A DNA stretch of 53,236 bases from an uncultured Alphaproteobacteria bacterium (GTDB taxonomy: Bacteria > Pseudomonadota > Alphaproteobacteria > HIMB59 > GCA-002718135). The translations under genes were made by a program, and so were the position numbers. Positions within the stretch are counted from its first letter, which is position 1; every line of letters begins with the position of its first letter. The stretch spans positions 1 to 53,236 of the forward strand of contig CACAAZ010000007.1 of assembly GCA_902530685.1 (NCBI GenBank), written 5' to 3'. Below the pieces are notes generated by a model. That model did no database searches and was not told the origin of the DNA. It saw nothing but the letters and a program-made list of their open reading frames with translations. This document shows, piece by piece, positions 1 through 8,426 of the stretch.

Positions 1-1
1 T

Positions 2-2599
2 ATTAGTAAGTCAGTATACAACTATTTTGACCTTAATATTGTTGCTGATAAGTTCAAAATTAACCTCTCTAAAGTACCAATAACAATAAAGATTATACTT
101 GAAAATCTATTGCGAAATGAGGATGGTGAAACTGTAACTGAGGACATGATTGCAAAAATTTTTCATTCACTCGCTCAAGAAAATAAAAGTGACAACCTAG
201 AAATAGTTTTTTCCCCAACAAGAGTATTAATGCAAGATTTTACAGGTGTACCAGCTGTGGCAGATTTAGCGGCTATGAGGAATGCATTAAAAAAAAGAGG
301 ATTAGAGCCAAAAATAATTAACCCTCTTTCAAGAGTTGATCTAATTATTGATCACTCAGTAATGGTAGATAGTTATAAAAACAATGATTCACTTGATATA
401 AATGTAAACAAAGAGTTTGAAAGAAACAAAGAGAGGTATCAATTTTTGAAATGGGGTCAAAATTCTTTTGATAATTTCTTCTTAGTTCCTCCAGGTGCTG
501 GCATTTGTCATCAAGTCAATCTAGAGAATATAGCTAAAACAGTTTGGGTAAAAAAATTTAATGAAAAAGAATATATTTTTCCTGACTCAGTTGTAGGCAC
601 TGATAGCCATACTACAATGGTTAATTCACTTTCGGTATTAGGTTGGGGTGTGGGTGGTATAGAAGCAGAAGCGGCTATGTTGGGACAGCCTATATCAATG
701 AATGTTCCTGAAGTAGTAGGCTTTGAATTAAATGGATTATTAAACGAAGGGATTACAGCTACAGACTTAGTATTAACAATTACTAAAATGCTTAGAGAAA
801 GCGGAGTTGTAGGTAAATTTGTTGAATTTTTTGGTAATGGCCTGTCAAATTTATCACTAGCCGATAGAGCTACTATTTCTAACATGGCTCCAGAGTATGG
901 AGCTACATGCGGTTTTTTTCCAACTGATCAAGAAACAATTAATTATTTAAGACTAACTGGCAAAGATGAACAGCATTTAGATATCATAACCGAATATTCA
1001 AAAAAACAATTAATGTGGGCTGATTCCAGCTATAATCCAATTTTTTCTAAAAAAATAAAGTTAGACCTTGCGACCATTGAGCCATCATTAGCTGGTCCTA
1101 AGAGACCTCAAGATAAAATCTTACTTAAAAATATACCAGATGAGTTCAACAAAATTGACAGAAGTCTGTCAGACAACAAAAATAAATTAAACACAGGAGA
1201 TATAGTAATAGCTGCTATTACTAGTTGCACTAACACTTCAAACCCCAGTGTAATGATTGCAGCAGGTTTGTTGGCTAAAAAAGCAGTAGAATTTGGACTC
1301 AATGTTAAACCATGGGTTAAGACAAGCCTTGCCCCTGGCAGTAAAGTAGTAACTGATTATTTGGATAAAGCTGAATTAACAACATACTTGAACAAACTAG
1401 GTTTTAATACTGTAGGTTATGGTTGTACAACTTGTATTGGTAACTCTGGACCACTTGATGCGTGGATATCTGAACGAATTAATTCAAATAACTTGACAGT
1501 TTGCTCTGTTCTTTCTGGAAATAGAAATTTTGAAGGAAGAGTTCATCAAGAAGTTAAGGCAAATTTCCTAGCTTCACCTCCGCTTGTTGTTGCTTACGCT
1601 TTAGCTGGAAACATTAAAATCAATTTAACAACAGACCCTATATCAAAAAATATGGATGGAAAAGAAATATACCTTAGAGACTTATGGCCTACTAATGAAG
1701 AAATTAATAATTTATTAAATTCAAGCCTTTCACCAGATTTGTTTAAAAAAAGATATCAAGAGATTTATGAAGGTGATAAGAATTGGCAATTAATTCAAAG
1801 TGATAAAAACACAACATTTAGTTGGAACGATTCAAGCACTTATATAAAACATCCACCTTTTTTTGAGGAAAATAAAAAAATTACTCTCAAAGACATAGAG
1901 AATGCTCATATACTTGCTATGCTTGGTGACAGTGTTACAACTGATCATATATCGCCAGCAGGAAGTATAAAAGAAGACAGTCCTGCTGGAAAATACTTAA
2001 AAGATCGTCAAGTAAATGTAAAAAACTTTAATTCTTATGGTTCAAGAAGAGGTAATCATGAAATAATGATGAGAGGAACCTTTGCCAATATAAGAATTAA
2101 AAATGAAATATTGCCAGGCACTGAAGGAGGAATAACAAAATCCTTCTTTTCTAACAAATCTATGCCAATTTACGATGCATCTCAAGAATATATTGAAAAC
2201 GAAATTGATACTGTGATTATTGCTGGAAAAGAATACGGCACTGGTTCTTCAAGAGACTGGGCGGCTAAAGGTACAAAGCTGCTTGGGGTCAAAGCTGTTA
2301 TTGCAGAGAGTTTTGAAAGAATACATAGGTCAAACTTAATTGGTATGGGTGTTTTACCTTTAGAGTTTATGGATAATAACAATAGAAACAATCTGAAACT
2401 TAGTGGTAGTGAAAAAATATTTATTAGTGGAATATCGGATTTATATCCTAACAAAATACTTAAATGTAAACTAAAAGGTGAAAACATTAATGAAATAAAT
2501 TTAAAATGCAGAATAGATACAAATAAAGAACTTGATTATTATAAAGCAGGTGGAATTTTAAATTTTGTATTAAACGAAATTATTTCTAATGCTGCATAA
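2..2599 (+). CDS. acnA: Aconitate hydratase A (5' end outside window)
   Basis: This enzyme interconverts citrate and isocitrate through cis-aconitate in the TCA cycle, in the cytoplasm, using a 4Fe-4S cluster. The ORF track starts at a TTG (110), but the frame is open back to base 2, and the extra residues (YFDLNIVADKF...KIILENLLRNEDG) match the aconitase N-terminus. The gene therefore enters from the left and probably lacks only about 15-25 codons. Cluster ligands are in TSCTNTSNP (about residue 408 of the visible part) and GCTTCIGNSG (about 475). The swivel-domain motif GTGSSRDWAAKG is near residue 750. The visible length of 865 residues fits the AcnA/IRP type (about 890), not AcnB. A SUV3-like helicase follows 5 bases later. 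In many alphaproteobacteria acnA lies beside the ccm genes, as here. Confidence 0.97.
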   Translation: MSKSVYNYFDLNIVADKFKINLSKVPITIKIILENLLRNEDGETVTEDMIAKIFHSLAQENKSDNLEIVFSPTRVLMQDFTGVPAVADLAAMRNALKKRGLEPKIINPLSRVDLIIDHSVMVDSYKNNDSLDINVNKEFERNKERYQFLKWGQNSFDNFFLVPPGAGICHQVNLENIAKTVWVKKFNEKEYIFPDSVVGTDSHTTMVNSLSVLGWGVGGIEAEAAMLGQPISMNVPEVVGFELNGLLNEGITATDLVLTITKMLRESGVVGKFVEFFGNGLSNLSLADRATISNMAPEYGATCGFFPTDQETINYLRLTGKDEQHLDIITEYSKKQLMWADSSYNPIFSKKIKLDLATIEPSLAGPKRPQDKILLKNIPDEFNKIDRSLSDNKNKLNTGDIVIAAITSCTNTSNPSVMIAAGLLAKKAVEFGLNVKPWVKTSLAPGSKVVTDYLDKAELTTYLNKLGFNTVGYGCTTCIGNSGPLDAWISERINSNNLTVCSVLSGNRNFEGRVHQEVKANFLASPPLVVAYALAGNIKINLTTDPISKNMDGKEIYLRDLWPTNEEINNLLNSSLSPDLFKKRYQEIYEGDKNWQLIQSDKNTTFSWNDSSTYIKHPPFFEENKKITLKDIENAHILAMLGDSVTTDHISPAGSIKEDSPAGKYLKDRQVNVKNFNSYGSRRGNHEIMMRGTFANIRIKNEILPGTEGGITKSFFSNKSMPIYDASQEYIENEIDTVIIAGKEYGTGSSRDWAAKGTKLLGVKAVIAESFERIHRSNLIGMGVLPLEFMDNNNRNNLKLSGSEKIFISGISDLYPNKILKCKLKGENINEINLKCRIDTNKELDYYKAGGILNFVLNEIISNAA

Positions 2600-2604
2600 T
2601 TTAA

Positions 2605-3501
2605 ATGGATCAAAATAACGGGAATTTACTCGCTATACTTGGACCAACTAATACTGGTAAAACTCATTCAGCTTTTGAAAGATTATTCTCATACTCATCT
2701 GGAATATTTGGTTTTCCTCTAAGATTATTAGCTAGAGAAAATTATGATAAAGCAGTACACCAATATGGATTAAATTATATCGCCCTCATTACAGGTGAGG
2801 AAAAAATTGTTCCAAGAGAGGCAAAATATTTTTTTTGTACTGTTGAGTCAATGCCAACAGATAAACATGTAGACTGTGTAGTAATTGATGAAGTGCAACT
2901 TGCCGCTGATTATGAAAGAGGTCATGTTTTTACCGATAGAATTCTAAACTTAAGAGGTACATATGAAACAATTTTTTTAGGTTCATTGACAATTAAAACA
3001 ATATTAAAAAAATTATTTCCACAGATAAAAATTCAATATAAGGAACGTTTCTCAAACCTTTCATTTCTACCAAAACAGAATTTTTCTAAGTTAAAACCAA
3101 GATCGGCTATAATCGCATTTAATATTAATAAAGTTTACGAGATTGCTGAAAATATTAGAACTCATAAGGGTGGGGCAGCTGTTGTTTTAGGTTCATTAAG
3201 TCCAAGAACTAGAAATTCTCAAGTGCAAATTTATGAAAATAATAAAGTTGATTATTTAGTTGCAACTGATGCAATAGGCATGGGCTTAAACTTGAGCATA
3301 AATCATGTTTGTTTTACATCTTTAGAAAAGTTTGATGGAAGATACAGAAGAAATCTTACGTCTAGTGAAATAGGTCAAATAGCTGGTAGAGCAGGACGTT
3401 ATAAAGATAATGGCACATTTAGTTATACAAGAGATGCAGGAAATATGAATTTATTACATGATTTCTGCGAAAAATCAGAAATAAAATTAAAATTCATTTA
3501 A
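2605..3501 (+). CDS. SUV3-like superfamily II helicase, compact form
   Basis: This is an ATP-dependent RNA (possibly DNA) helicase core of the SUV3/mitochondrial degradosome type. Walker A GPTNTGKT is at residues 13-20, followed by the SUV3-typical GFPLRLLAREN. The DEVQ Walker B is near residue 93, and QIAGRAGR (motif VI) near residue 257. Both RecA-like domains are therefore present. The protein ends about 35 residues after motif VI, whereas most alphaproteobacterial relatives continue for several hundred residues. The DNA after the stop is extremely AT-rich with no sign of a displaced C-terminal half, so this looks like a natural short form rather than a frameshift. It starts 5 bases after acnA and is probably cotranscribed with it. 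The S4-domain, fdxA and carD genes that often follow this helicase in alphaproteobacteria are absent here. Confidence 0.8.
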   Translation: MDQNNGNLLAILGPTNTGKTHSAFERLFSYSSGIFGFPLRLLARENYDKAVHQYGLNYIALITGEEKIVPREAKYFFCTVESMPTDKHVDCVVIDEVQLAADYERGHVFTDRILNLRGTYETIFLGSLTIKTILKKLFPQIKIQYKERFSNLSFLPKQNFSKLKPRSAIIAFNINKVYEIAENIRTHKGGAAVVLGSLSPRTRNSQVQIYENNKVDYLVATDAIGMGLNLSINHVCFTSLEKFDGRYRRNLTSSEIGQIAGRAGRYKDNGTFSYTRDAGNMNLLHDFCEKSEIKLKFI

Positions 3502-3569
3502 AAAATAAAATTATTTTAAAATAAATAAAATGATAATTTTTTTAAGTTTATTTAATCAATGGTATATTG

Positions 3570-3599
3570 TTGACTTTAACCGTAAGTTTTGGGAATAAA
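3570..3599 (+). promoter_or_regulatory. Putative sigma-70 promoter for the lysine-rich gene
   Basis: TTGACT (3570-3575) is followed 18 bases later by AATAAA (3594-3599). This would start a transcript near 3606 with a leader of about 75 bases before the lysine-rich gene. The -35 is good and the -10 is weak. It was read by eye only. Confidence 0.35.
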
Positions 3600-3618
3600 A
3601 GTGCAGCCTTTTATTAAT

Positions 3619-3653
3619 ATCACTGTTTAGTGATTTTGGAGGGAGGTTCCTCC
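3619..3653 (+). promoter_or_regulatory. Structured 5' leader: two hairpins upstream of the lysine-rich gene
   Basis: ATCACT-GTTT-AGTGAT (3619-3634) is a perfect 6-bp stem with a 4-base loop. Directly after it, GGAGG-GAGGTT-CCTCC (3638-3653) can form a 5-bp GC stem. The second hairpin holds Shine-Dalgarno-like sequence (GGAGGGAGG) about 40 bases before the true ribosome site, AAGGAG at 3669-3674. In such AT-rich DNA these GC-rich stems stand out. They could stabilise the mRNA or control its translation. I do not recognise a named riboswitch class. Confidence 0.5.
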
Positions 3654-3680
3654 GGGGTAACAAAATACAAGGAGTATTTT

Positions 3681-3854
3681 ATGGCTAAGAAGAAAAAGAA
3701 AGCTGCTCCAAAGAAAAAGAAAAAAGCAGCTACTAAGAAAAAGAAAAAAGCAGCTCCAAAGAAAAAAAAGAAAAAAGCTGCTCCTAAGAAAAAGAAAAAA
3801 GCAGCACCTAAGAAAAAGAAAAAAGCTGCTAAGAAAAAGAAAAAGAAAAGATAG
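3681..3854 (+). CDS. Lysine/alanine/proline repeat protein, histone H1-like
   Basis: This 57-residue protein is built almost entirely of units of the form KKKKKAAP: about seven copies, one with an extra lysine and one with T for P, ending in KKKKKKR. I place the start at the ATG at 3681 because AAGGAG lies 6 bases upstream. The ORF-track GTG at 3630 would add 17 residues encoded by the structured leader and has no ribosome site. Such tails resemble the C-terminal domain of histone H1 and bacterial H1-like proteins, so binding to DNA, RNA or ribosomes through charge is the likely role. That is inference from composition, as no folded domain is visible. The gene is monocistronic, with its own leader and terminator. 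The mirrored minus-strand ORF is a shadow of the repeat. Confidence 0.75.
   Translation: MAKKKKKAAPKKKKKAATKKKKKAAPKKKKKKAAPKKKKKAAPKKKKKAAKKKKKKR
3687..3851 (+). repeat. Imperfect 24-bp tandem repeat encoding KKKKKAAP
   Basis: About seven head-to-tail copies of a 24-base unit (aagaaaaagaaaaaagcagct plus a cca/act/cct codon). Synonymous changes between copies (GCT/GCA, CCA/CCT, AAG/AAA) show that they are not freshly duplicated. One copy carries an extra lysine codon. Runs of A make the array prone to slippage and sequencing error. Confidence 0.8.
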
Positions 3855-3873
3855 TACAACTACATCTTTTCAC

Positions 3874-3896
3874 GAAAACTTTTTTATGAAGTTTTC
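3874..3896 (+). terminator. Hairpin after the lysine-rich gene
   Basis: GAAAACTT (3874-3881) pairs with AAGTTTTC (3889-3896), followed by a T-rich stretch (ttttcttatcttttt). This is a plausible first Rho-independent terminator, weaker than the GC-rich one about 30 bases on. Confidence 0.45.
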
Positions 3897-3922
3897 TTTT
3901 TCTTATCTTTTTCCAAAAGATA

Positions 3923-3947
3923 AAACGGGGTACTGCCCCGTTTTTTT
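3923..3947 (+). terminator. Rho-independent terminator before ccmA
   Basis: AAACGGGG-TACTG-CCCCGTTT followed by a T run. It has an 8-bp stem with a four-GC core and separates the lysine-rich gene from the ccm operon 37 bases later. Confidence 0.85.
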
Positions 3948-3983
3948 ATTGTTTTAATACCAAAAGTGACTAGATCATAAATA

Positions 3984-4589
3984 ATGATACTTGTTAAAGA
4001 TTTGTCAATTGAGAGATCCAATAAAAAAATATTTGAAAATGTTAATCTATCTCTTGGGACCGGAAAAATTATAATCTTAAAAGGGGAGAATGGCTCAGGC
4101 AAAACAACCTTATTAAAATCTATTCTTAATTTGATAGAGCCAACATCTGGGTCAATATATTGGAAAGGTAAATTACTAAATAAAAATTTAAATGATTTTT
4201 ATAATCATGTTACATACATAGCTGATAAAACAACGAGTCTAAGAAAATTAACCGTTCAAGATAATATAAATATTTGGAAAAAAATCTTTTTATCAAAAAT
4301 TGGTAAATCTAATATTGAAAATATTTTAAAAATTTTAAAGCTAGATTTTTATTTAGGTCAAAAAGTAAATTCATTGTCTTTTGGTGAAATAAAGAAGTTA
4401 GAACTTTTAAGATTAATAATAGAAAACAAAAAAATTTGGATTTTAGATGAACCTTTATCTAATTTAGATAAAGAAACAATCAATGTCGTAGAACAAACTT
4501 TTGAAGATCATTGCGCAAAAGAAGGTTCAATAATTTTTAGCTCCCATCAAGATACTGTAATAAATGTGACTGAAGAAGTTATATTATAA
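3984..4589 (+). CDS. ccmA: Heme exporter ATP-binding protein CcmA
   Basis: This is the ATPase subunit of the CcmABCD ABC transporter, which releases heme-loaded CcmE during cytochrome c maturation (System I). Walker A GENGSGKT is near residue 34, the ABC signature variant LSFGEIKKLELLRL near residue 131, and Walker B WILDEP near residue 153. A late H-loop histidine lies in SSHQ. At 201 residues it is a single small nucleotide-binding domain, as expected for CcmA. It is the first gene of the run ccmA-B-C-D-E-F-G-H, and its TAA directly abuts the ATG of ccmB. Confidence 0.93.
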   Translation: MILVKDLSIERSNKKIFENVNLSLGTGKIIILKGENGSGKTTLLKSILNLIEPTSGSIYWKGKLLNKNLNDFYNHVTYIADKTTSLRKLTVQDNINIWKKIFLSKIGKSNIENILKILKLDFYLGQKVNSLSFGEIKKLELLRLIIENKKIWILDEPLSNLDKETINVVEQTFEDHCAKEGSIIFSSHQDTVINVTEEVIL

Positions 4590-5264
4590 ATGATTAGTTT
4601 TTTAAGTAAGATTGGATCGTTTTATTACAGAGAATACAAATTAAACCTAAGTGGTTTTCAAGATATTTTGACAAACATTATTTTTTTCTTTGTATCAATA
4701 TTTATATTTATTTTTTCTATTGGGCCAGAAAAAGAAACGATTTCGTTAATAGGAGTAGGAATCGTATGGACATTATTATTATTAAGCTCAACTCTTTCTC
4801 TAAGGAAATTTTATCAAGATGATTTTGAAAATGGAAACTTATTACTTATGCGTTTAAATGGATTTAGTTATGGTTTTATATCTATTTTAAAAACATTTTC
4901 ACATTTTTTATTTGTTCAAGTACCTTTTCTACTGTCAATACCAATTGCATGTATTTTATTAAATATTGCAAATGATAAAGTAGTTTACCTATTTGCAAGC
5001 TTTGCAATTGGTTCTTTAATTTTATCTTGCTTGGGTTCAATTTCATCATCAATGAACCTTATGAACCAAAGAAATTTTTTACTTGGAAGTCTGATAGTTA
5101 TGATATTTAGTGTGCCAATTATTATTTTTTCTGTAGGCATTATCAATATGGAAAAAAACTTTTATTCTCTTATGAGTGTGTTAGTTGGAATATTATTAAT
5201 AGTTTTTTCGATTAATCCCTGGGCAAGTGGTTTGTGTCTTAAGCTTTCATTAGAAAATAATTAA
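4590..5264 (+). CDS. ccmB: Heme exporter membrane protein CcmB
   Basis: This is the permease subunit of the CcmAB transporter in the inner membrane. The 224-residue protein has about six hydrophobic segments, and the N-terminal region (FYYREYKLNLSGFQDIL) and the stretch SSTLSLRKFYQDDFENGNLLLM fit the CcmB family, which has about 220 residues. Identification rests on membrane topology, length and position between ccmA and ccmC. It begins on the base after the ccmA stop. Confidence 0.9.
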   Translation: MISFLSKIGSFYYREYKLNLSGFQDILTNIIFFFVSIFIFIFSIGPEKETISLIGVGIVWTLLLLSSTLSLRKFYQDDFENGNLLLMRLNGFSYGFISILKTFSHFLFVQVPFLLSIPIACILLNIANDKVVYLFASFAIGSLILSCLGSISSSMNLMNQRNFLLGSLIVMIFSVPIIIFSVGIINMEKNFYSLMSVLVGILLIVFSINPWASGLCLKLSLENN

Positions 5265-5265
5265 A

Positions 5266-5964
5266 ATGATGTTTTTATTTAATCCTTACAAATTTAATAA
5301 GACTGCTGATTACTTATTTAAACCTATTTTGTTTCTTTCAATTATATTATTTTCTTTTGGATTATTGTATTCTTTGTTTTTGTCACCAGATGATTACCAG
5401 CAAGGAACAACAGTGCGAATTATGTATGTGCATGTTCCAAGTGCTTGGTTATCTCTCATGACTTATGCAATAATGACTCTGTATAGTGTTGCAGCCCTTG
5501 CCTTTAGAATACCTTTTGGATTTATAGTTAATTCTGCAATAGCTCCAATAGGGGCAGTATATACTTTAATTTGTATAATTAGCGGATCTTTATGGGGAAA
5601 ACCAATGTGGGGAACCTGGTGGGTATGGGATGCACGCTTAACATCAGTTGCATTACTTTTTATAATTTACCTTATAATTATTTTTATGAATTTATCTTTT
5701 GAAAACAGGATTGTAAAAGAGAAAGTAATTGCAATATTTATTCTTGTTGGATCTATAAACCTGCCAATAGTTAAATTTTCTGTAGATTGGTGGAATACCT
5801 TACATCAACCAGCAACAATAAGTAAGTTATCTAAGCCTAGTATTGACCCTTCAATGATGACACCATTAATCATTATGACATTTGCATTTATAATGATTGG
5901 AATATCGATTGCTATTTTGAGGATAAAGACAGAAATAATATCAAGAAAATCAAATTTAAGGTAA
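5266..5964 (+). CDS. ccmC: Heme handling protein CcmC
   Basis: This inner-membrane protein loads heme onto the CcmE chaperone. It has six predicted membrane segments. The family tryptophan-rich motif is visible as WGTWWVWDARLTS (about residues 114-126). The two periplasmic heme-ligand histidine positions are visible in HVPSAW (about 55) and LHQPATI (about 178). The usual length is about 240 and here it is 232. The start is the first ATG of ATGATG, one base after the ccmB stop. It is followed by a 61-base gap, the only break in an otherwise overlapping operon. Confidence 0.95.
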   Translation: MMFLFNPYKFNKTADYLFKPILFLSIILFSFGLLYSLFLSPDDYQQGTTVRIMYVHVPSAWLSLMTYAIMTLYSVAALAFRIPFGFIVNSAIAPIGAVYTLICIISGSLWGKPMWGTWWVWDARLTSVALLFIIYLIIIFMNLSFENRIVKEKVIAIFILVGSINLPIVKFSVDWWNTLHQPATISKLSKPSIDPSMMTPLIIMTFAFIMIGISIAILRIKTEIISRKSNLR

Positions 5965-6025
5965 TTTGTGACCTTTGGTCCTTTTGATTAAGTATCTTTC
6001 TTAAATATTTTTGATATTAGAAAAT

Positions 6026-6130
6026 ATGTATTTTTGGTTTATTTTTGGAAGTTATATCACAGCTTTTTTTTTAATTTTTTTATTATTTTTTTTTAGTTAT
6101 TTAAAATATAGAAAAATAAAAGACAAATGA
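6026..6130 (+). CDS. ccmD: Heme exporter protein CcmD (34 residues, not in ORF track)
   Basis: This small membrane protein stabilises the CcmABC-heme-CcmE complex. Translating the ATG at 6026 gives MYFWFIFGSYITAFFLIF followed by a hydrophobic stretch and a basic tail (YLKYRKIKDK). That is the CcmD pattern: an aromatic start, a short GSY/GAY turn, one membrane helix, then a positively charged cytoplasmic end. Its TGA overlaps the ATG of ccmE as ATGA, which supports real translation and coupling. Family members are about 40-70 residues, so this one is minimal. Confidence 0.85.
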   Translation: MYFWFIFGSYITAFFLIFLLFFFSYLKYRKIKDK

Positions 6131-6567
6131 GTTTACGATTTCAAAGATTGCTCTTAATTTTACTTACTTTAATAATAATTTTTAGTGCTGTTTTACTAAT
6201 TTTGTATAATACTAGAGAAAACGTGTCATACTTCTATACGCCATCTGAAATTGATGAATCTGATATGTTAACAAAAAAAATTATAAGAATAGGTGGTTTT
6301 GTTGAAAAAAATAGTTTCAATAAAATTTCTTCAAGTTCATTTAAATTTAGAATTACAGATGAGAAGGCATCTATACTTGTAGCTTATGATGGGATACTGC
6401 CAGATTTATTTAGAGAAGGACAAGGTGCAGTTATAGAAGGTAGTTTTAGTGATAATAATATTTTTAACGCTACGAATGTTTTTGCAAAACATGATGAAAA
6501 TTATATGCCTAAATCAATAAAAGAAAGCTTAAAAGATACGGGTTATTGGAATAAAAACTACAAATGA
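6127..6567 (+). CDS. ccmE: Cytochrome c-type biogenesis heme chaperone CcmE
   Basis: CcmE carries heme covalently in the periplasm and hands it to the CcmFH ligase. The 146-residue protein has one N-terminal membrane anchor (LLLILLTLIIIFSAVLLIL) and an OB-fold body (RIGGFVEKNSF, FRITDEKASILVAYDGILPDLFREGQGAV). The heme-binding His is in KHDENYMP (about residue 121), giving the classic HxxxY arrangement. It overlaps ccmD by four bases upstream and ccmF by four bases downstream. Confidence 0.96.
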   Translation: MSLRFQRLLLILLTLIIIFSAVLLILYNTRENVSYFYTPSEIDESDMLTKKIIRIGGFVEKNSFNKISSSSFKFRITDEKASILVAYDGILPDLFREGQGAVIEGSFSDNNIFNATNVFAKHDENYMPKSIKESLKDTGYWNKNYK

Positions 6568-8426
6568 GTTCATTATTTGGATTTTTAAGTTTAATTTTTG
6601 CAACAGGTATCAATTTTTACTTATTTTTTTCTAGATATATACTTAGATTTCAAAGTCAGAGATTTAACTTTTTTATTCGTTTGTCATCATTATTGACTTT
6701 ACTATCTTTTTTTTCATTGATGTATGCTTACATAATATCAGATTTTTCAAACTATAATGTTTTTCAAAACTCTCATTCAAATAAACCGTTAATTTATAAA
6801 ATTTCAGGTACTTGGGGGAATCATGAGGGTTCAATGCTTTTGTGGCTCAGTACGTTGTCTATTTTTAGTTTCTTTTTTTCTTTTACGAAGAATATAGAAG
6901 ATGATTTCAAAAAATTAACTTTAATTATTCAATCTTTTCTTCATATTTTATTTAGTCTTTTCATAATTTTTACATCTAATCCATTTCTCGTTAACTCAAT
7001 ATTAGTAAATGAGGGTTTAGGCTTAAATCCTATTTTACAAGATCCAGGATTAGCTGTTCATCCTCCAGTTTTGTATGCAGGTTATATTGGTTATTCTATA
7101 GTTTTCAGTATAGCAATTGCAGGTTTGTTTCAAAATAAAGATGATGAATGGCTTTATGTTGCAAAAAAATGGTCATTAATTAGCTGGACTTTTTTAACTG
7201 GTGGAATAGCTCTTGGTTCGTATTGGGCATATTATGAACTAGGCTGGGGTGGTTGGTGGTTTTGGGATCCTGTAGAAAATATTTCACTAATGCCTTGGAT
7301 TGCTGGACTTGCATTAGTTCATTCTCTTATGATGGTAAGAGGTGAACAAGCTATTAAAAAGTGGATAGTCTTTTTATCTATTTTATGCTTCTCGTTAAGT
7401 GTATTTGGAACATTTTTGGTAAGATCTGGAATCCTAACAAGTGTACATTCTTTTGCTGCAGATGCCTCTAGAGGTATATTTATATTACTAATTTTTTTTA
7501 TAGTAACAGGATTTGGTTTTTTGGTTTTCTTGTTAAAAGAACCAAAAAAATCAAACTCTTTAAACTTATTATTCATCAATAAGGTTTCTGCCCTAGTTAT
7601 AAATAATATTTTAATGATTATAGCAACCTTAACTATACTTTTAGGCACTATATATCCAATCATAATTGAAGTTTTGTATAATAAAAGAATATCAGTAGGA
7701 GGTCCTTATTTTAATTCAACAGTTATACCTATAATGATACCTGGTTTCTTACTAATGAGCATTGCACCAATTTTATCTTGGCAAACAAATAAAATAATAA
7801 ATTCAAAAAAATATGCTCTAGGTTTTATTATATTGAGTATTTTAGTTTTAATTCAATCATTTTTTTTAGAATTTAATACATGGGGACTTGTTGGACTTCT
7901 TTTAGGTTTTTGGATAATATTAGCGTCAATAATTGCAATATGTTCTTCTTATAAAGTTAAATTTACTATTAAGTTTTTTCAAATAATTAATCCTCACATA
8001 GCTCATATCGGGGTAGGGATTGCTATAATTGGTATAACCTGCTCAAGTATTTTTCAAACTGAGCTAGATTTTAATCTTAATGAGGGAGACAAGTTTAACG
8101 TAAATGGTAAAATGGTTTTGTTTGAAGAAATAGCAACCACTAATCAAATTAATTTTCAGTCTTTGAGGGGAAAATTTTTGTTTGATATTGAAAAAGATGA
8201 ATCAAGAAAAATAGAAGCTGGAAAAAATTATTATCCTGTGTCTAAGATGATTACATCTGAAGCTGGTATTTTACACCAATGGAATAAAGACATATACTTT
8301 ATCCTTGGTGATCAAAAAAATAATGAGTGGTTTGTAAAAGTTTTAATTAATCCATTTGTTAGTTTTATATGGCTTGGAGTAATAATAATGATGTATTCAG
8401 GATTAATAGCAGTTACAAGAAGATGA
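6564..8426 (+). CDS. ccmF: Heme lyase subunit CcmF
   Basis: This large inner-membrane protein, with CcmH, attaches heme to apocytochrome c. It is 620 residues with many membrane segments. The WWD motif is visible as WGGWWFWDPVEN (about residues 228-239), with the conserved histidine regions WGNHEGSMLLW and LAVHPPVLYAGY upstream and FLVRSGILTSVHSFA downstream. Length is close to the usual 630-660. The ATG overlaps the ccmE stop (ATGA), and its own TGA overlaps the ccmG start. Confidence 0.97.
   Translation: MSSLFGFLSLIFATGINFYLFFSRYILRFQSQRFNFFIRLSSLLTLLSFFSLMYAYIISDFSNYNVFQNSHSNKPLIYKISGTWGNHEGSMLLWLSTLSIFSFFFSFTKNIEDDFKKLTLIIQSFLHILFSLFIIFTSNPFLVNSILVNEGLGLNPILQDPGLAVHPPVLYAGYIGYSIVFSIAIAGLFQNKDDEWLYVAKKWSLISWTFLTGGIALGSYWAYYELGWGGWWFWDPVENISLMPWIAGLALVHSLMMVRGEQAIKKWIVFLSILCFSLSVFGTFLVRSGILTSVHSFAADASRGIFILLIFFIVTGFGFLVFLLKEPKKSNSLNLLFINKVSALVINNILMIIATLTILLGTIYPIIIEVLYNKRISVGGPYFNSTVIPIMIPGFLLMSIAPILSWQTNKIINSKKYALGFIILSILVLIQSFFLEFNTWGLVGLLLGFWIILASIIAICSSYKVKFTIKFFQIINPHIAHIGVGIAIIGITCSSIFQTELDFNLNEGDKFNVNGKMVLFEEIATTNQINFQSLRGKFLFDIEKDESRKIEAGKNYYPVSKMITSEAGILHQWNKDIYFILGDQKNNEWFVKVLINPFVSFIWLGVIIMMYSGLIAVTRR

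Noticed and set aside
3620-3859. Minus-strand ORF rich in FFFF/GAA opposite the lysine-rich gene
   Set aside because: It is the mirror image of the AAG/AAA repeat array; it has no ribosome site, and the plus-strand frame has a start, SD and terminator.
5965-6025. GACC-TTT-GGTC stem between ccmC and ccmD as an attenuator
   Set aside because: The stem has only four base pairs and no clear T run. It is too weak to claim in an operon that otherwise appears continuous.
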